Assembly: GCA_016707115.1 (NCBI GenBank)
Contig: JADJIH010000001.1
Coordinates: 1 to 64,000 of the forward strand
Direction: 5' to 3'
Origin: Ignavibacteriales bacterium
Lineage (GTDB): Bacteria > Bacteroidota > Ignavibacteria > Ignavibacteriales > Ignavibacteriaceae
Length of the DNA: 64,000 nucleotides
The translations under genes and the position numbers were made by a program. Under the pieces are notes generated by a model. It made no database searches. It saw only the letters and a list, made by a program, of their open reading frames with translations, and was not told the DNA's origin. Below, piece after piece: positions 10,176 through 19,335 of this stretch; within the stretch, counting starts at the first letter, position 1; the number at the start of each line of letters is the position of its first letter.

Positions 10176-10961
10176 ATGAAAAAATTTTCTGTTGTTCTGT
10201 TTGTTATTGTTCTGTTAAGTAATACGTCTTTAGTTAAAGCTCAATCAGCTTGTTGCGGTTTGGATATACTTGGTGGAATGCTTCTTGAATCAGGTATTTA
10301 TGGTGGATATGGAGCTCAGCAGTTTTCTGCAAAAGGATTTAATGATTACATAAAAGTATATAATGACAACCGACCTTCACTAATTAAAACAATGGATGAT
10401 TTCGGATTTACCCATGGATGGAAGGTTGGCGCAAATCTTTTGCAAATTCAAGATGATGATATGCTGTATGGTTTAAACTTTTTTTATCAGCAAACACAAG
10501 AAAAGCATGATGCAACGGAAACTTCAACGAATAACATTCCTGGAAAAAGAGAGTATAATTTAACTCTCATTTCATATGGTATTGGCATCTCATTTTCTTA
10601 TGTACTTAGTAACAGTTTTGATTTTAAAATTGCAGATATTAAAATGAACTGGAATAATGCAAAACTGATAAACAAATACACTGAGGGAACAAATCCAACA
10701 ACAGAGCAAACTTTAAAATCACCTGAAGCCAGCATAGGCGGGCAAATTAGCACCGGTTTAGTGTATTATCCATTCCCACCATATATTTCCCTTGAAGCCA
10801 ATGTTGGTTACTCTTACTTTACAATAGATCAAATGCAATTTGAAAGCGGTCAATATCTTGCGCAGAATGAAAACAGCAACGAACTGATGGAAAATTTTAT
10901 TGATGGTGGAGGATTCTTTGCATTTGCTCAATTAAATATTGCAATACCAATTTTTCAATAA
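10176..10961 (+). CDS. Secreted protein of unknown function, first of a tandem pair
   Basis: A 261-residue protein with a signal peptide ending at V-K-A-Q (residue 23). The mature part starts with Cys-Cys and is rich in alternating hydrophobic strands with aromatic ends, ending Q-L-N-I-A-I-P-I-F-Q, as expected for a small outer-membrane barrel. The motif G-A-Q-Q-F-S-A-K-G-F-N-D-Y recurs in the next gene as Y-Q-Q-Y-N-A-D-G-L-N-R-Y, and I-S-L-E-A with a following Y-S-x-x-T-I-D-x-M block is also shared. SD GGAGAG lies before the ATG. I do not recognise the family. Confidence 0.75.
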   Translation: MKKFSVVLFVIVLLSNTSLVKAQSACCGLDILGGMLLESGIYGGYGAQQFSAKGFNDYIKVYNDNRPSLIKTMDDFGFTHGWKVGANLLQIQDDDMLYGLNFFYQQTQEKHDATETSTNNIPGKREYNLTLISYGIGISFSYVLSNSFDFKIADIKMNWNNAKLINKYTEGTNPTTEQTLKSPEASIGGQISTGLVYYPFPPYISLEANVGYSYFTIDQMQFESGQYLAQNENSNELMENFIDGGGFFAFAQLNIAIPIFQ

Positions 10962-10969
10962 GCAGGATT

Positions 10970-11725
10970 ATGACTAAACTATTTCACAAAATAATATTTC
11001 TGGTTCTGATTTTTACTTATCAAATTCTGCCACAATCATTTGGATTTGGTTGTTTGGGTTTTGTAGGTGGTTTTGGCGGTTTCAGTTACCAGCAGTATAA
11101 TGCTGATGGTCTTAATAGATATGTAGCAAACTTCAACTCGAGTTATTCTGAATATATAGACAACGATATGAGCGAATTCGGTAAAGCTACCGGTTACAGA
11201 GTTGGTGTAAATGTTTTTCGTGCAAAGTTTAGCGGAATTTTTGTTACTGCAAAAGGTTTTTATCAACAATTACTTGAAGATCATTCAGCGCGGGTTTATC
11301 AAACAGCCATTGGAATTGATTATGAATATGACTTAAAAATAAAAAGTTGGGGAGTGGGTGCAGATATTGGAATTCCTGTTACAGATTTTTTTAGCTGGAA
11401 AATTCTTGATGGCAGTATTATTGTTAATAGCGCCCGCTTTACCGAAACTATAAATTCATCCCAGGGTACATCTGTTAAGAAATATGATAATGATGAAACT
11501 GAAATCGGTTATTCTATAGGGACCGGATTTATATTTGAAATCATTAAAGATTATATCAGTCTTGAAGGTGCCGCAAGTTATTCTCAGCTTACTATTGATA
11601 AAATGAAAGCTGATGATGGTTCTGGTTATCTTGAATTTAATGCCCAGACTGGAAGTACGGATAAATTTATTAATTCTGGCGGATTTAATGCAGTTATACA
11701 ATTGAATGTAGGTTTTCCACTTTAA
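10970..11725 (+). CDS. Secreted protein of unknown function, second of a tandem pair
   Basis: A 251-residue paralogue of the preceding gene, starting 8 bases after its stop. A signal peptide ends near I-L-P-Q-S. Shared features with its neighbour are the Q-Q-Y-N-A-D-G-L-N motif near the N-terminus, I-S-L-E-G-A, and a C-terminal Q-L-N-V-G-F-P-L that looks like the last strand of a barrel. The pair probably arose by tandem duplication. An SD-bearing aminopeptidase gene follows 13 bases on, so all three may share one transcript. Confidence 0.72.
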   Translation: MTKLFHKIIFLVLIFTYQILPQSFGFGCLGFVGGFGGFSYQQYNADGLNRYVANFNSSYSEYIDNDMSEFGKATGYRVGVNVFRAKFSGIFVTAKGFYQQLLEDHSARVYQTAIGIDYEYDLKIKSWGVGADIGIPVTDFFSWKILDGSIIVNSARFTETINSSQGTSVKKYDNDETEIGYSIGTGFIFEIIKDYISLEGAASYSQLTIDKMKADDGSGYLEFNAQTGSTDKFINSGGFNAVIQLNVGFPL

Positions 11726-11738
11726 TCAGAGGAGTAAA

Positions 11739-12708
11739 ATGAAAAAATTATCAAAACTTGATTCTGCATCTGCAATTGCAATACGTGATTGTATGGGTGC
11801 AAAAAAAAATGAAAAAATTCTTGTTATTACAGATGAGATCAAAAGAGAAATTGGAATTTCACTTCACGAAAATGCTGTAAGATTAGGTTTTGAATCTCTG
11901 CTTGTTGAAATGAAATCCGGAAAAATAAATGGTGAAGAACCGTCTGATATTGTTGCAGATCTTATGCAAAAAATATAATGTAGTGTTTTGTCCAACTGCA
12001 AAATCTTTAACTCATACAGATGCCAGAAGAGCAGCATCCGCAAAGGGTGTACGCATCGCAACATTTCCCGGAATTACAAAAGAAGTTATGATTCGCGGAA
12101 TGAATGCGGATTATAAAAAAATATCTGCTCTAACTGTTAAACTCCAGAAAATATTAGAAACAGGAAATGAAATTCGTGTTACTGCAACCGCAGGAACAGA
12201 TATAACATTTTCTATTGCAGGAAGAAAAGCCTATGCCAGCAAAGGATTATTTCATGCAAGCGGCGAAAGTGGAAATCTTCCAACTGGTGAAGCATTTCTC
12301 GCACCGGTAGAAGGATCATCAAACGGAGTTTTTGTTGTGGATGGTTCAATGGCAGGCTTAGGTTTGATTAAAAATGCTAACATTAAGATTGAAGTTGAAA
12401 ATGGTTATGCCACAAAAATTACCGGCGGAACTCTTGCAAAAAAATTAAAAGTAATGTTAGATAAAGTTGGAAAAGATGCTCGTAATATTGCAGAATTTGG
12501 AATCGGCACAAATGATTCCGCAAAACTAAGCGGAGTTTTACTTGAGGATGAAAAAGTTATGGGCACAATTCACATCGCTCTTGGTAACAATGTTTCTATG
12601 GGAGGAAGTGTAAATGTTCCAATTCACTTAGACGGCGTTGTTAAAAAACCAACAGTCTGGATGGACTCTAAAATGCTAATGAAAGACGGAAAACTTTTAG
12701 TGAAATGA
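11739..12708 (+). CDS. M29-like (thermophilic) aminopeptidase, one frameshift
   Basis: Two frames join into one protein of about 322 residues of the leucyl-aminopeptidase/NicX-like fold, a metal-dependent family that trims N-terminal residues from peptides. The C-terminal part has G-T-N-D-S-A, E-D-E-K-V-M-G-T-I-H-I-A-L-G-N-N, G-G-S-V-N-V-P-I-H-L-D, matching the metal-binding Glu, His and Asp residues of M29-like enzymes. The break is at the A6 run near 11970; with A5 the frame reads D-L-M-Q-K-Y-N-V-V-F-C. SD GAGGAG precedes the ATG. NicX-type dioxygenases share this fold, so the peptidase role is likely but not certain. Confidence 0.78.
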
Positions 12709-12710
12709 TT

Positions 12711-12785
12711 AATGCTCAATGTTAAAGGCTCAATGAATATTTTTCAACATTTTTTTTATTGATCCGCCTCGGCGGATTGAGCATT
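12711..12785. repeat. Inverted-repeat element after the aminopeptidase gene
   Basis: AATGCTCAAT (12711-12720) is perfectly complementary to ATTGAGCATT (12776-12785). The interior includes a T8 run and a GC-rich palindrome ATCCGCCTCGGCGGAT (12762-12777). It may end transcription from upstream and resembles the other interspersed elements in the window. Confidence 0.6.
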
Positions 12786-12868
12786 TAGCATTTTAAAACT
12801 CTCTTTCCTATAAAAATAGCTTTAATTATCTTTACAACAACGAAAAATATTTTAAGGATTACGGATAG

Positions 12869-13432
12869 ATGTCAATATTGCCAATCACGGTCTGTGGTGA
12901 TAAGATATTAAGAAAAAAAGCAGCACAAGTTTCGAAGGTTGATAACAAGATCATTAAGCTAATTGCAGATATGTTTGAAACGATGCACAATGCGAATGGA
13001 ATCGGACTTGCAGCAAATCAGGTTGGAGCTAACAAACAAATTTTTGTTGTAGATATTTCCGTTGCTGAAGGTTATGAAGATGCAAAACCATTGGTTCTTA
13101 TTAATCCAAAAATTATTGCAAAGTCTGAAGAAACAATTAGCTACGAAGAAGGGTGTTTAAGTATTCCCGATCAGCGTGAAGAAGTTATTCGGCCAAAAAT
13201 GATTAAGATACAATATCAGGATGCAGATTTAAAAACTCAAACAATTGAAGCAGATGATTTACTTGCAAGAGTGATGCAGCATGAGTTTGATCATTTGCAA
13301 GGTGTTTTATTTACTGATCTTGTTGATGAAGAAACAAAAAAGAGATTAAAAAAGCCGCTTAATAAAATAAAAAATCGAAAAGTTGAAGTGGCTTATCCAA
13401 TCAGTTCTTCTGCAGATTATCAGATTTTGTAA
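12869..13432 (+). CDS. def: Peptide deformylase
   Basis: Removes the N-formyl group from nascent proteins in the cytoplasm. All three family motifs are intact in this 187-residue protein: G-I-G-L-A-A-N-Q-V-G (44-53), E-E-G-C-L-S-I-P with metal Cys96 (93-100), and Q-H-E-F-D-H with metal His138 and His142 and catalytic Glu139. The ATG follows AAGGAT. It is the first gene of a def-fmt pair, with fmt starting 18 bases after its stop, a common arrangement that couples formylation and deformylation. Confidence 0.97.
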   Translation: MSILPITVCGDKILRKKAAQVSKVDNKIIKLIADMFETMHNANGIGLAANQVGANKQIFVVDISVAEGYEDAKPLVLINPKIIAKSEETISYEEGCLSIPDQREEVIRPKMIKIQYQDADLKTQTIEADDLLARVMQHEFDHLQGVLFTDLVDEETKKRLKKPLNKIKNRKVEVAYPISSSADYQIL

Positions 13433-13450
13433 TATTGCTAAAGGTGAGTG

Positions 13451-14353
13451 ATGAAAATTGTTTTTATGGGCACTCCGGATTTTGCTATCCCTTCATTAAA
13501 AATTCTTATTAAAAACAATCATAATATTATTGCAGTTGTTACTACTCCAGATAAAGAACGGGGGAGAGGACAAAAAATTACTTTTACTGCGGTTAAGCAA
13601 TTCGCAATTGAGAATAACATTCCCGTTTACCAACCAGAAAAACTAAAAGGCAACAACGAATTTGTTGAACAAATGAAAGGTCTCAATCCAGATTTATTTG
13701 TTGTGGTTGCATTTAGAATATTACCAAAAGAGGTTTTTGAAATTCCTAAGTACGGTTCTTTTAATTTACACGGTTCATATCTTCCAAAGTATCGAGGTGC
13801 AGCACCAATTCAATGGGCATTGATAAATGGAGATACTGAAACTGGCTTAACAACATTTAAACTCGCAGAAAAAGTAGATACAGGTAATATCTATCTACAG
13901 GAAAAAGTAAAAATCAATCCTGATGATAATTTTGAAACTTTACACGATAGAATGAGTTTGATTGGGGCTGAAATAGTTTTACAGACCGTTAATCTAATTG
14001 AGTCTGGTAATTACGAATTACAGCAACAGAATGATACTCTTGCATCACCTGCACCAAAAATCACAAAAGAAATTTGTTTGATTGATTTTCAAAAAACAGC
14101 CGAAGAAATTCATAATCTTGTTCGCGGATTATCTCCACATCCTGTTGCTTACATTTTGCATAACAATAAAGTAATAAAGATTTATAAAACGGAAATTGTT
14201 AAGGATGTGAAACTTAAACCTTCTGAGTTCCATCAAACCAAAACAGAACTTTTAATTGGCTGTGGAAAAGATGCTTTGCGCATTCTTGAAATACAGCAGG
14301 AAGGAAAGAAGCGAATGAATGTTGAAGAATTTTTAAGAGGGTTTAGAGTTTAG
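13451..14353 (+). CDS. fmt: Methionyl-tRNA formyltransferase
   Basis: Formylates initiator Met-tRNA with 10-formyl-tetrahydrofolate. It is 300 residues, the normal length. Catalytic residues are visible: Asn105 and His107 in F-N-L-H-G-S, Asp143 in K-V-D-T-G, and the loop L-P-K-Y-R-G-A-A-P-I (111-120). The C-terminal OB domain is present (S-P-H-P-V-A-Y). A GTG three bases earlier is in frame, but the ATG at 13451 sits at a better distance from AAGGTG. Convergent with the beta-lactamase gene 24 bases on. Confidence 0.97.
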   Translation: MKIVFMGTPDFAIPSLKILIKNNHNIIAVVTTPDKERGRGQKITFTAVKQFAIENNIPVYQPEKLKGNNEFVEQMKGLNPDLFVVVAFRILPKEVFEIPKYGSFNLHGSYLPKYRGAAPIQWALINGDTETGLTTFKLAEKVDTGNIYLQEKVKINPDDNFETLHDRMSLIGAEIVLQTVNLIESGNYELQQQNDTLASPAPKITKEICLIDFQKTAEEIHNLVRGLSPHPVAYILHNNKVIKIYKTEIVKDVKLKPSEFHQTKTELLIGCGKDALRILEIQQEGKKRMNVEEFLRGFRV

Positions 14354-14377
14354 TTTTCTTGGGAATGGACAAATTAT

Positions 14378-15136
14378 TTATTGAGCCTTAAACAAGTTAA
14401 TTGTATAATCAAGTAATTTAATGTTTCCATATTCACCGTGGCCAGGAACAACAATTTTAACATCCGGATATTCCTTTTTAACTTTTTCAACTGTACCTGA
14501 CCAATCCGCAACATTTGCATCACCTAAATAACCTTTACTTGCATCAATTTCTTTTATTAAACATCCTCCAAACATTACGTTTTCACTCGGAAAATATCCA
14601 ACTATGTTGTCTATTGTGTGTCCTTCCCCAAGAAACTTTGCAGTAATATTTTCATCACCAACTTTTAATATGAGTGAATCCTTAAAGCCATTTTCGGGAA
14701 CAACTAAATTGTTTTCTTTTGCAAGTTCAATCGTTTTGAAATACGCGTAAGAGGGAATTTCATTTTTATGAAACACTTTCAGTCCGCCTAAACAATCGTC
14801 GTGGAAATGTGTTGGTATAATTGCGTTAATTTTGGAATGAAGCGTTTCTTTTATCCAGTTGATTAATTCTTCCGCACTTTTGTCGTTGGTTGGTGTATCG
14901 AAAATAATTGCTTCATTATTATTTCTTACGATAAGTCCGTTACAAGGAACGTTTCCAAAATCATTAGTTTGTAAAAATGAAGTATGTAAAAAAGAATTTT
15001 CTGCAATTTGTGTTACAATTAAATCATTGGATTTGTAAATCTCTTTGGGTATGAAAGCTTCCACTTTTTGAGAACTACAATTTATAATTGTTAATGAGAT
15101 TACAATTAATAATAAAGTTTTAATAATAAATTTCAT
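14378..15136 (-). CDS. Subclass B1-type metallo-beta-lactamase lipoprotein
   Basis: A 252-residue lipoprotein (lipobox I-I-N-C, Cys20) with every zinc ligand of the B1 group: His110, His112 and Asp114 in T-H-F-H-D-D (site 1 and 2), His173 in G-E-G-H-T, Cys192 in F-G-G-C-L-I-K, and His233 in V-V-P-G-H-G. Lys195 and Asn208, which contact the substrate carboxylate in B1 enzymes, are also present. The order and spacing match IMP, CcrA and BlaB-type enzymes rather than glyoxalase-II-like MBL proteins, which have Asp in place of Cys192. Hydrolysis of beta-lactams, carbapenems included, is expected but unproven. The lipid anchor points to the periplasmic face. Confidence 0.85.
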   Translation of the reverse strand: MKFIIKTLLLIVISLTIINCSSQKVEAFIPKEIYKSNDLIVTQIAENSFLHTSFLQTNDFGNVPCNGLIVRNNNEAIIFDTPTNDKSAEELINWIKETLHSKINAIIPTHFHDDCLGGLKVFHKNEIPSYAYFKTIELAKENNLVVPENGFKDSLILKVGDENITAKFLGEGHTIDNIVGYFPSENVMFGGCLIKEIDASKGYLGDANVADWSGTVEKVKKEYPDVKIVVPGHGEYGNIKLLDYTINLFKAQ

Positions 15137-15266
15137 CTATTTTACTCTTTCCAAATATCTACTAACTCAAACATTCCTGAAATGTGGTAATCAACCAAAT
15201 AATGGTGGTAATATCCAGCTGATATTTTTTATTTTCTTAAAATAATTTAGATTTTTTTACTTAACC

Positions 15267-15662
15267 TTAATACGGTAAAGTTTCGTGATCAGCGGTCTTT
15301 TCAACTTCTAAAATTTCTGTAACAACAAAATTACTATTGCCGCGCCAGGGAATTGCATTTAAATATTCTTTATATCTCAACTCAACAAATTTACCGCTGT
15401 ATCTTTCAAGAATTTGTGCAATACTGTCTTCTGCAACACTGAATTCAAATTCGTTGCTCTGCATTTGATTTGGATTTGGAGTTTTAAATCCTTCCTGTAT
15501 AATTCTTCCTTCCCACGTTTTGAAGATGTAACCTTTCTTAACAACAAAATTTAAGTTGCCGGCTTTAACACCTTCGCCAAAAACAAAATAATAACGCCAC
15601 CAAATAACGATAGCTAGAATTAAGATTAATAACGGTATTCCTATCTTTAAAAACTTTTTCAT
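15267..15662 (-). CDS. Conserved small membrane-anchored protein
   Basis: A 131-residue protein with one N-terminal membrane helix (residues about 5-22) and a soluble domain holding G-E-G-V-K-A-G-N-L, K-K-G-Y-I-F-K-T-W-E-G and a C-terminal I-P-W-R-G pattern. Proteins with these motifs are widespread in Bacteroidota and have no known function; I recall some being labelled 6-phosphogluconate dehydrogenase, which nothing here supports. It is separated from the beta-lactamase gene by 130 bases and may have its own promoter. Confidence 0.75.
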   Translation of the reverse strand: MKKFLKIGIPLLILILAIVIWWRYYFVFGEGVKAGNLNFVVKKGYIFKTWEGRIIQEGFKTPNPNQMQSNEFEFSVAEDSIAQILERYSGKFVELRYKEYLNAIPWRGNSNFVVTEILEVEKTADHETLPY

Positions 15663-15771
15663 ATGAAAATCTCTGATTTGTTGAAAGCAATATTAAAACA
15701 ATCAGTATTTATTACAAAATCTATACTAGCACAAGAAATATTTTAAGGTTATATAAATCAAATCCTTTTAC

Positions 15772-15779
15772 TAACTTTA
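15772..15779 (+). promoter_or_regulatory. Possible -7 element (TAACTTTA) of the following gene
   Basis: TAACTTTA lies 28 bases before the ATG at 15808 and matches the TAnnTTTG-type -7 box seen at nuoA and gap. The -35 region (TTATAT) is poor, so the call is tentative. Confidence 0.35.
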
Positions 15780-15807
15780 CATTAAGTTTAATAATCAATT
15801 AAGATCA

Positions 15808-16653
15808 ATGAAAAAATTATTTTTATTATCAATTCTAATTCTAGTCTTTTTAAAACCAATTTATTCCCAGGATGATTTTGAAACAGATGCGGACTCAATT
15901 GGAATGGAAGTTTTTTTAATTGATGCTTATGTAAAGCAGGAGCCGCCTTATATTTTTCTCTTATCCTTCTATACCAGCGAAGTTTGTTTGAGCAACGTTA
16001 TTATTGATAATAAATACGAATATCTCGTTTCAAGTGGATTAAGCGAGGCTCATTCTGCAAAGATTGATATTACTGATCTTAAATTTTTAGATAAGAATGT
16101 AAGTTTTATAATTGAAACGATTGATTCGTCAGGCAAGAAAAGTAAATCTGAATCTTTTGAATTTGATTTGCCTTATGAACCAGTTATAAGTGAAGGATCA
16201 AGTATCTGGACTTTATGTTTATTTGCAGGTTCTGTTTTTGTTCTCCCTATGCCGGGATTAATGGATTACAGTTCTATCGGTTATTATACTCTTACAAAGG
16301 AAATCCCAATTATTTCATTCAGATCAAAAAAAGGGAATTATCCATCAGGATACGTTGCAACAGAATATACTTACAGATTTGGAGATCAGGATAATCATTA
16401 TCTAAGGTTCGGTTATAAAAAAATAATTCCAATAGATTACATCGAATATATTTCTGCAGGCGTTTCTGCTTACACAAACTTTTCGGGTCAAAATGGATTT
16501 GCGCCTGAAGTTTCTTTAGGATGGTTTACTTTGCTGGATACATTTACGTTATACACAAGGTATCGATATAATTTTAAGCCCGGCGATTCCAACTCAAACT
16601 TTCATGAGATAAATTTAGGACTTTATACCCGCTTCTTCTCTCTTTATTTATAA
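15808..16653 (+). CDS. Secreted or outer-membrane protein of unknown function
   Basis: A 281-residue protein with a signal peptide ending near P-I-Y-S-Q. An N-terminal beta-rich domain of about 110 residues resembles an extracellular Ig-like fold by strand pattern only. The C-terminal half alternates polar and hydrophobic residues with many Tyr and Phe and ends G-L-Y-T-R-F-F-S-L-Y-L, as in outer-membrane barrels. It lies 69 bases before the TonB-dependent receptor start and may be an accessory protein of it. No family recognised. Confidence 0.7.
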   Translation: MKKLFLLSILILVFLKPIYSQDDFETDADSIGMEVFLIDAYVKQEPPYIFLLSFYTSEVCLSNVIIDNKYEYLVSSGLSEAHSAKIDITDLKFLDKNVSFIIETIDSSGKKSKSESFEFDLPYEPVISEGSSIWTLCLFAGSVFVLPMPGLMDYSSIGYYTLTKEIPIISFRSKKGNYPSGYVATEYTYRFGDQDNHYLRFGYKKIIPIDYIEYISAGVSAYTNFSGQNGFAPEVSLGWFTLLDTFTLYTRYRYNFKPGDSNSNFHEINLGLYTRFFSLYL

Positions 16654-16722
16654 CGCATTGATTTCAGTCAAATGGAATGTTTTACCACTTTCTTATGTTT
16701 ACATAAGAAACAAAATAAATCT

Positions 16723-19254
16723 ATGAAATTTTTCGCGTTTACAATTTTTATACTAATCAACTTTACTCTATCCGCTCAAACAGGAAGTTTGTCCGGAAAA
16801 GTAACTGATAAAAACGGTGTATTACCGTCTGTAAATGTTTTTATCCTGAATACAAATCTTGGTGCTGGCGCGGATGAAAATGGGAGCTACAAAATAACAG
16901 GAATTCCAGAAGGTGAGCATGAAGTACGATTTAGTGCAATTGGTTATCAAACAAAAGTTGTTGAAGTAATAATTTATCCGAATAAAACGACTGAACTTAA
17001 TGTTACATTAAGTGAGGCTGTAATTGAAATAGAATCAGTTCAAGTAACGGGAATGAAAGTTCAGCAGCAGAATGATACCCGAACAAGTTTAATAGATTTA
17101 AATCCCCGCAACGCAAAAATATTACCCGGTGCAGCAGAAGATGTTTTACGAACTCTTCAATCATTACCCGGTGTATTGGCTCCAAATGATTTTTCATCTC
17201 AGCTAGTTGTGCGCGGCAGCGGCCCCGATCAGAATTTAATTATTATGGATGATGTTGAGATTTTTAATCCATACAGACTTTACGGCGTTGTAAGTATGTT
17301 TAATCCGGATGCAGTTTCTGATGTGAATTTAATGTCTGGTGGATTTCCTGCAAAATACGGCGATAGACTTTCTGCAGTTTTAGATGTTACCAATCGTGAA
17401 GGGGATAACTCAAAATATCTTAGAGGAAACATTAATGTTTCTATTGTTGATGCAAACATTGTTCTTGAAGGTAAAAATCCATTCAATGTTAAAGGAAGCT
17501 GGTTAGTTAATTCAAGAAGAACTTATTATGATCTTGTAATAGAACCATTTGTAAAAAGCGCTGGCCTGGTTGATGACAATACTTCATTCCCAAATTTTTA
17601 TGATTTTCAAGCTAAGCTAGTATTTGGTCCATTTAAAGGACATAAGTTTTTATTAAATGGAATTATTTCCCGCGACGGTGTTGATGTTGTTAGCGGAGAA
17701 GAACGTAATACTCCAGATAGTATTGGAGTTTACAACATTACAAGAAATGATATTGTATCAGCAGCGTGGCATTTTGCTCCATCAAAAAATTATTTAAATA
17801 AAGTTATTGTTTCGTGGTATAAAAATAACGGCACAACAGATTTTGATTCACAAATACTTGATCCCTCATTAAACAGAGATGATTTTGAAGAAACAATTCC
17901 AGACACAATAAAACCATACTTGCTTGGATTTAAATTCAATGGTGATTTTGATTATCGCAAAGTTACAATAGATGATAAGTTTACTTATTTGTGGAATGAA
18001 AATATATTTGAAGCAGGTGCCGGTGTTGATTTTATGGAAACGATAATGGACTTTAAGTTTGAACTTGATCCTGCACTTGAAGCTATCTTTGCTGCTAATC
18101 CGCAGTTTCGTGCGGCACTCAGTGATTTAAAAGACATTAAAAAATATAATCGATACAGAGCTTATGCACAGAATAATTTTAAAGTAACAGATAATCTTTT
18201 TATCAATCCGGGTTTACGTTTGGATTATTATGATCTTCTTGGTAAAGGTTATATAGCACCAAGACTTTCTTTTTCTTATGCGATAGATGAGATAACAACT
18301 TTACGCGGAGTATGGGGAATTTATTATCAATCACCGGGTTATGAAAAACTTCGTGATCAGAATATTCTTTTTGATCTTGCGGATGTTTATACAAAACCGC
18401 TTGATGCAGAAAAAGCAATACATTATGTAATTGGAATTGAACGCTGGCTGACTAATGAATGGAGTTTGCGCTTTGAATCTTATTACAAAGATTTTACTGA
18501 TCTTATCGTACAAAAGAAAGTTGATGGAACAGCATATGTAACTGAAATTATTCCGGGCAGAGATCCACGATTTGCAAGCAGTTGGACAAATCCGGTTCCG
18601 GTTAGTGGTGATTCACTTACTCAAATTCCTGTTAACAATTCTTTTGGAGAAGCTTATGGATTTGAATTTTTCTTATCCAAAAGAAATGTTATGAACAATA
18701 GTAAGCTTAGCGGTTGGATTTCTTACGCACTTGCTTACGCAAACAGATTTGAAGATGGAATAAAATTACCTTTCCGTTTTGATCAGACACATACATTTAA
18801 TTTTGTTTTAAATTATGATTTCAATCATTGGTTTAATGTTGGATTGAGATGGCAATATGGTTCAGGATTTCCGTACAGCGAGCCGGTGGGAATTAGACCA
18901 CGAATAATTTTAGCGGATAAAAATGGTGATGGTATTCCGGAATCTCCTGTAATCTCAACACGAACCAGTTTTAATGATCCTGATGGTGAGGGTGAAGTTG
19001 TTTACGATGTGGATTTTGGAGATAACAAATTTAATTCCCGCAAACCTGCTTACCATAGATTGGATTTGAGATTTAATTTTCTTGCAGATTTCTGGAATCT
19101 TGATTGGGTGTTTTATCTTGATGTTGTAAATGTTTACAACAGAAAAAATGTTGTAAACTATGATTACTACGTAACTAAAGATTTAACTCTGGGAAGAGCA
19201 CAGAATAATATGTTTCCAATCCTGCCAACGTTTGGTGTAAGTGTTAAATTTTAG
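16723..19254 (+). CDS. TonB-dependent receptor with carboxypeptidase-regulatory-like domain
   Basis: An outer-membrane active transporter of 843 residues. After the signal peptide (ends L-S-A-Q) comes a CarboxypepD_reg-like domain (G-S-L-S-G-K-V-T-D), then a plug domain with S-L-P-G-V and V-V-R-G-S-G-P-D-Q-N, then a long barrel ending in F-G-V-S-V-K-F with the usual terminal Phe. A start 17 codons upstream is possible, but the signal peptide begins at 16723. The cargo is unknown; no SusD partner is adjacent, which argues against a polysaccharide-uptake locus. Part of its 3' end recurs at 20542-20584. Confidence 0.9.
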   Translation: MKFFAFTIFILINFTLSAQTGSLSGKVTDKNGVLPSVNVFILNTNLGAGADENGSYKITGIPEGEHEVRFSAIGYQTKVVEVIIYPNKTTELNVTLSEAVIEIESVQVTGMKVQQQNDTRTSLIDLNPRNAKILPGAAEDVLRTLQSLPGVLAPNDFSSQLVVRGSGPDQNLIIMDDVEIFNPYRLYGVVSMFNPDAVSDVNLMSGGFPAKYGDRLSAVLDVTNREGDNSKYLRGNINVSIVDANIVLEGKNPFNVKGSWLVNSRRTYYDLVIEPFVKSAGLVDDNTSFPNFYDFQAKLVFGPFKGHKFLLNGIISRDGVDVVSGEERNTPDSIGVYNITRNDIVSAAWHFAPSKNYLNKVIVSWYKNNGTTDFDSQILDPSLNRDDFEETIPDTIKPYLLGFKFNGDFDYRKVTIDDKFTYLWNENIFEAGAGVDFMETIMDFKFELDPALEAIFAANPQFRAALSDLKDIKKYNRYRAYAQNNFKVTDNLFINPGLRLDYYDLLGKGYIAPRLSFSYAIDEITTLRGVWGIYYQSPGYEKLRDQNILFDLADVYTKPLDAEKAIHYVIGIERWLTNEWSLRFESYYKDFTDLIVQKKVDGTAYVTEIIPGRDPRFASSWTNPVPVSGDSLTQIPVNNSFGEAYGFEFFLSKRNVMNNSKLSGWISYALAYANRFEDGIKLPFRFDQTHTFNFVLNYDFNHWFNVGLRWQYGSGFPYSEPVGIRPRIILADKNGDGIPESPVISTRTSFNDPDGEGEVVYDVDFGDNKFNSRKPAYHRLDLRFNFLADFWNLDWVFYLDVVNVYNRKNVVNYDYYVTKDLTLGRAQNNMFPILPTFGVSVKF

Positions 19255-19286
19255 TTATAACTGAAAATAATGTAAATGGTTTAAGA
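19211..19286 (+). repeat. Receptor 3' end, first copy of a partial duplication
   Basis: The last 44 bases of the receptor gene (19211-19254) recur with about five changes at 20542-20584. The short piece ATGTAAATGGTTTAAGA (19270-19286) recurs at 20471-20487. The two copies bracket the next lipoprotein gene. Confidence 0.7.
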
Positions 19287-19335
19287 TTCTCTATCACAAT
19301 GTTTCTATAACAACTGATAAATAAAGTTTTGTTTT

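Noticed and set aside
15137..15266. Beta-lactamase regulator or promoter upstream of the metallo-beta-lactamase
   Set aside because: No ampR/blaR-like gene is present and no convincing -35/-7 pair could be found in this interval.
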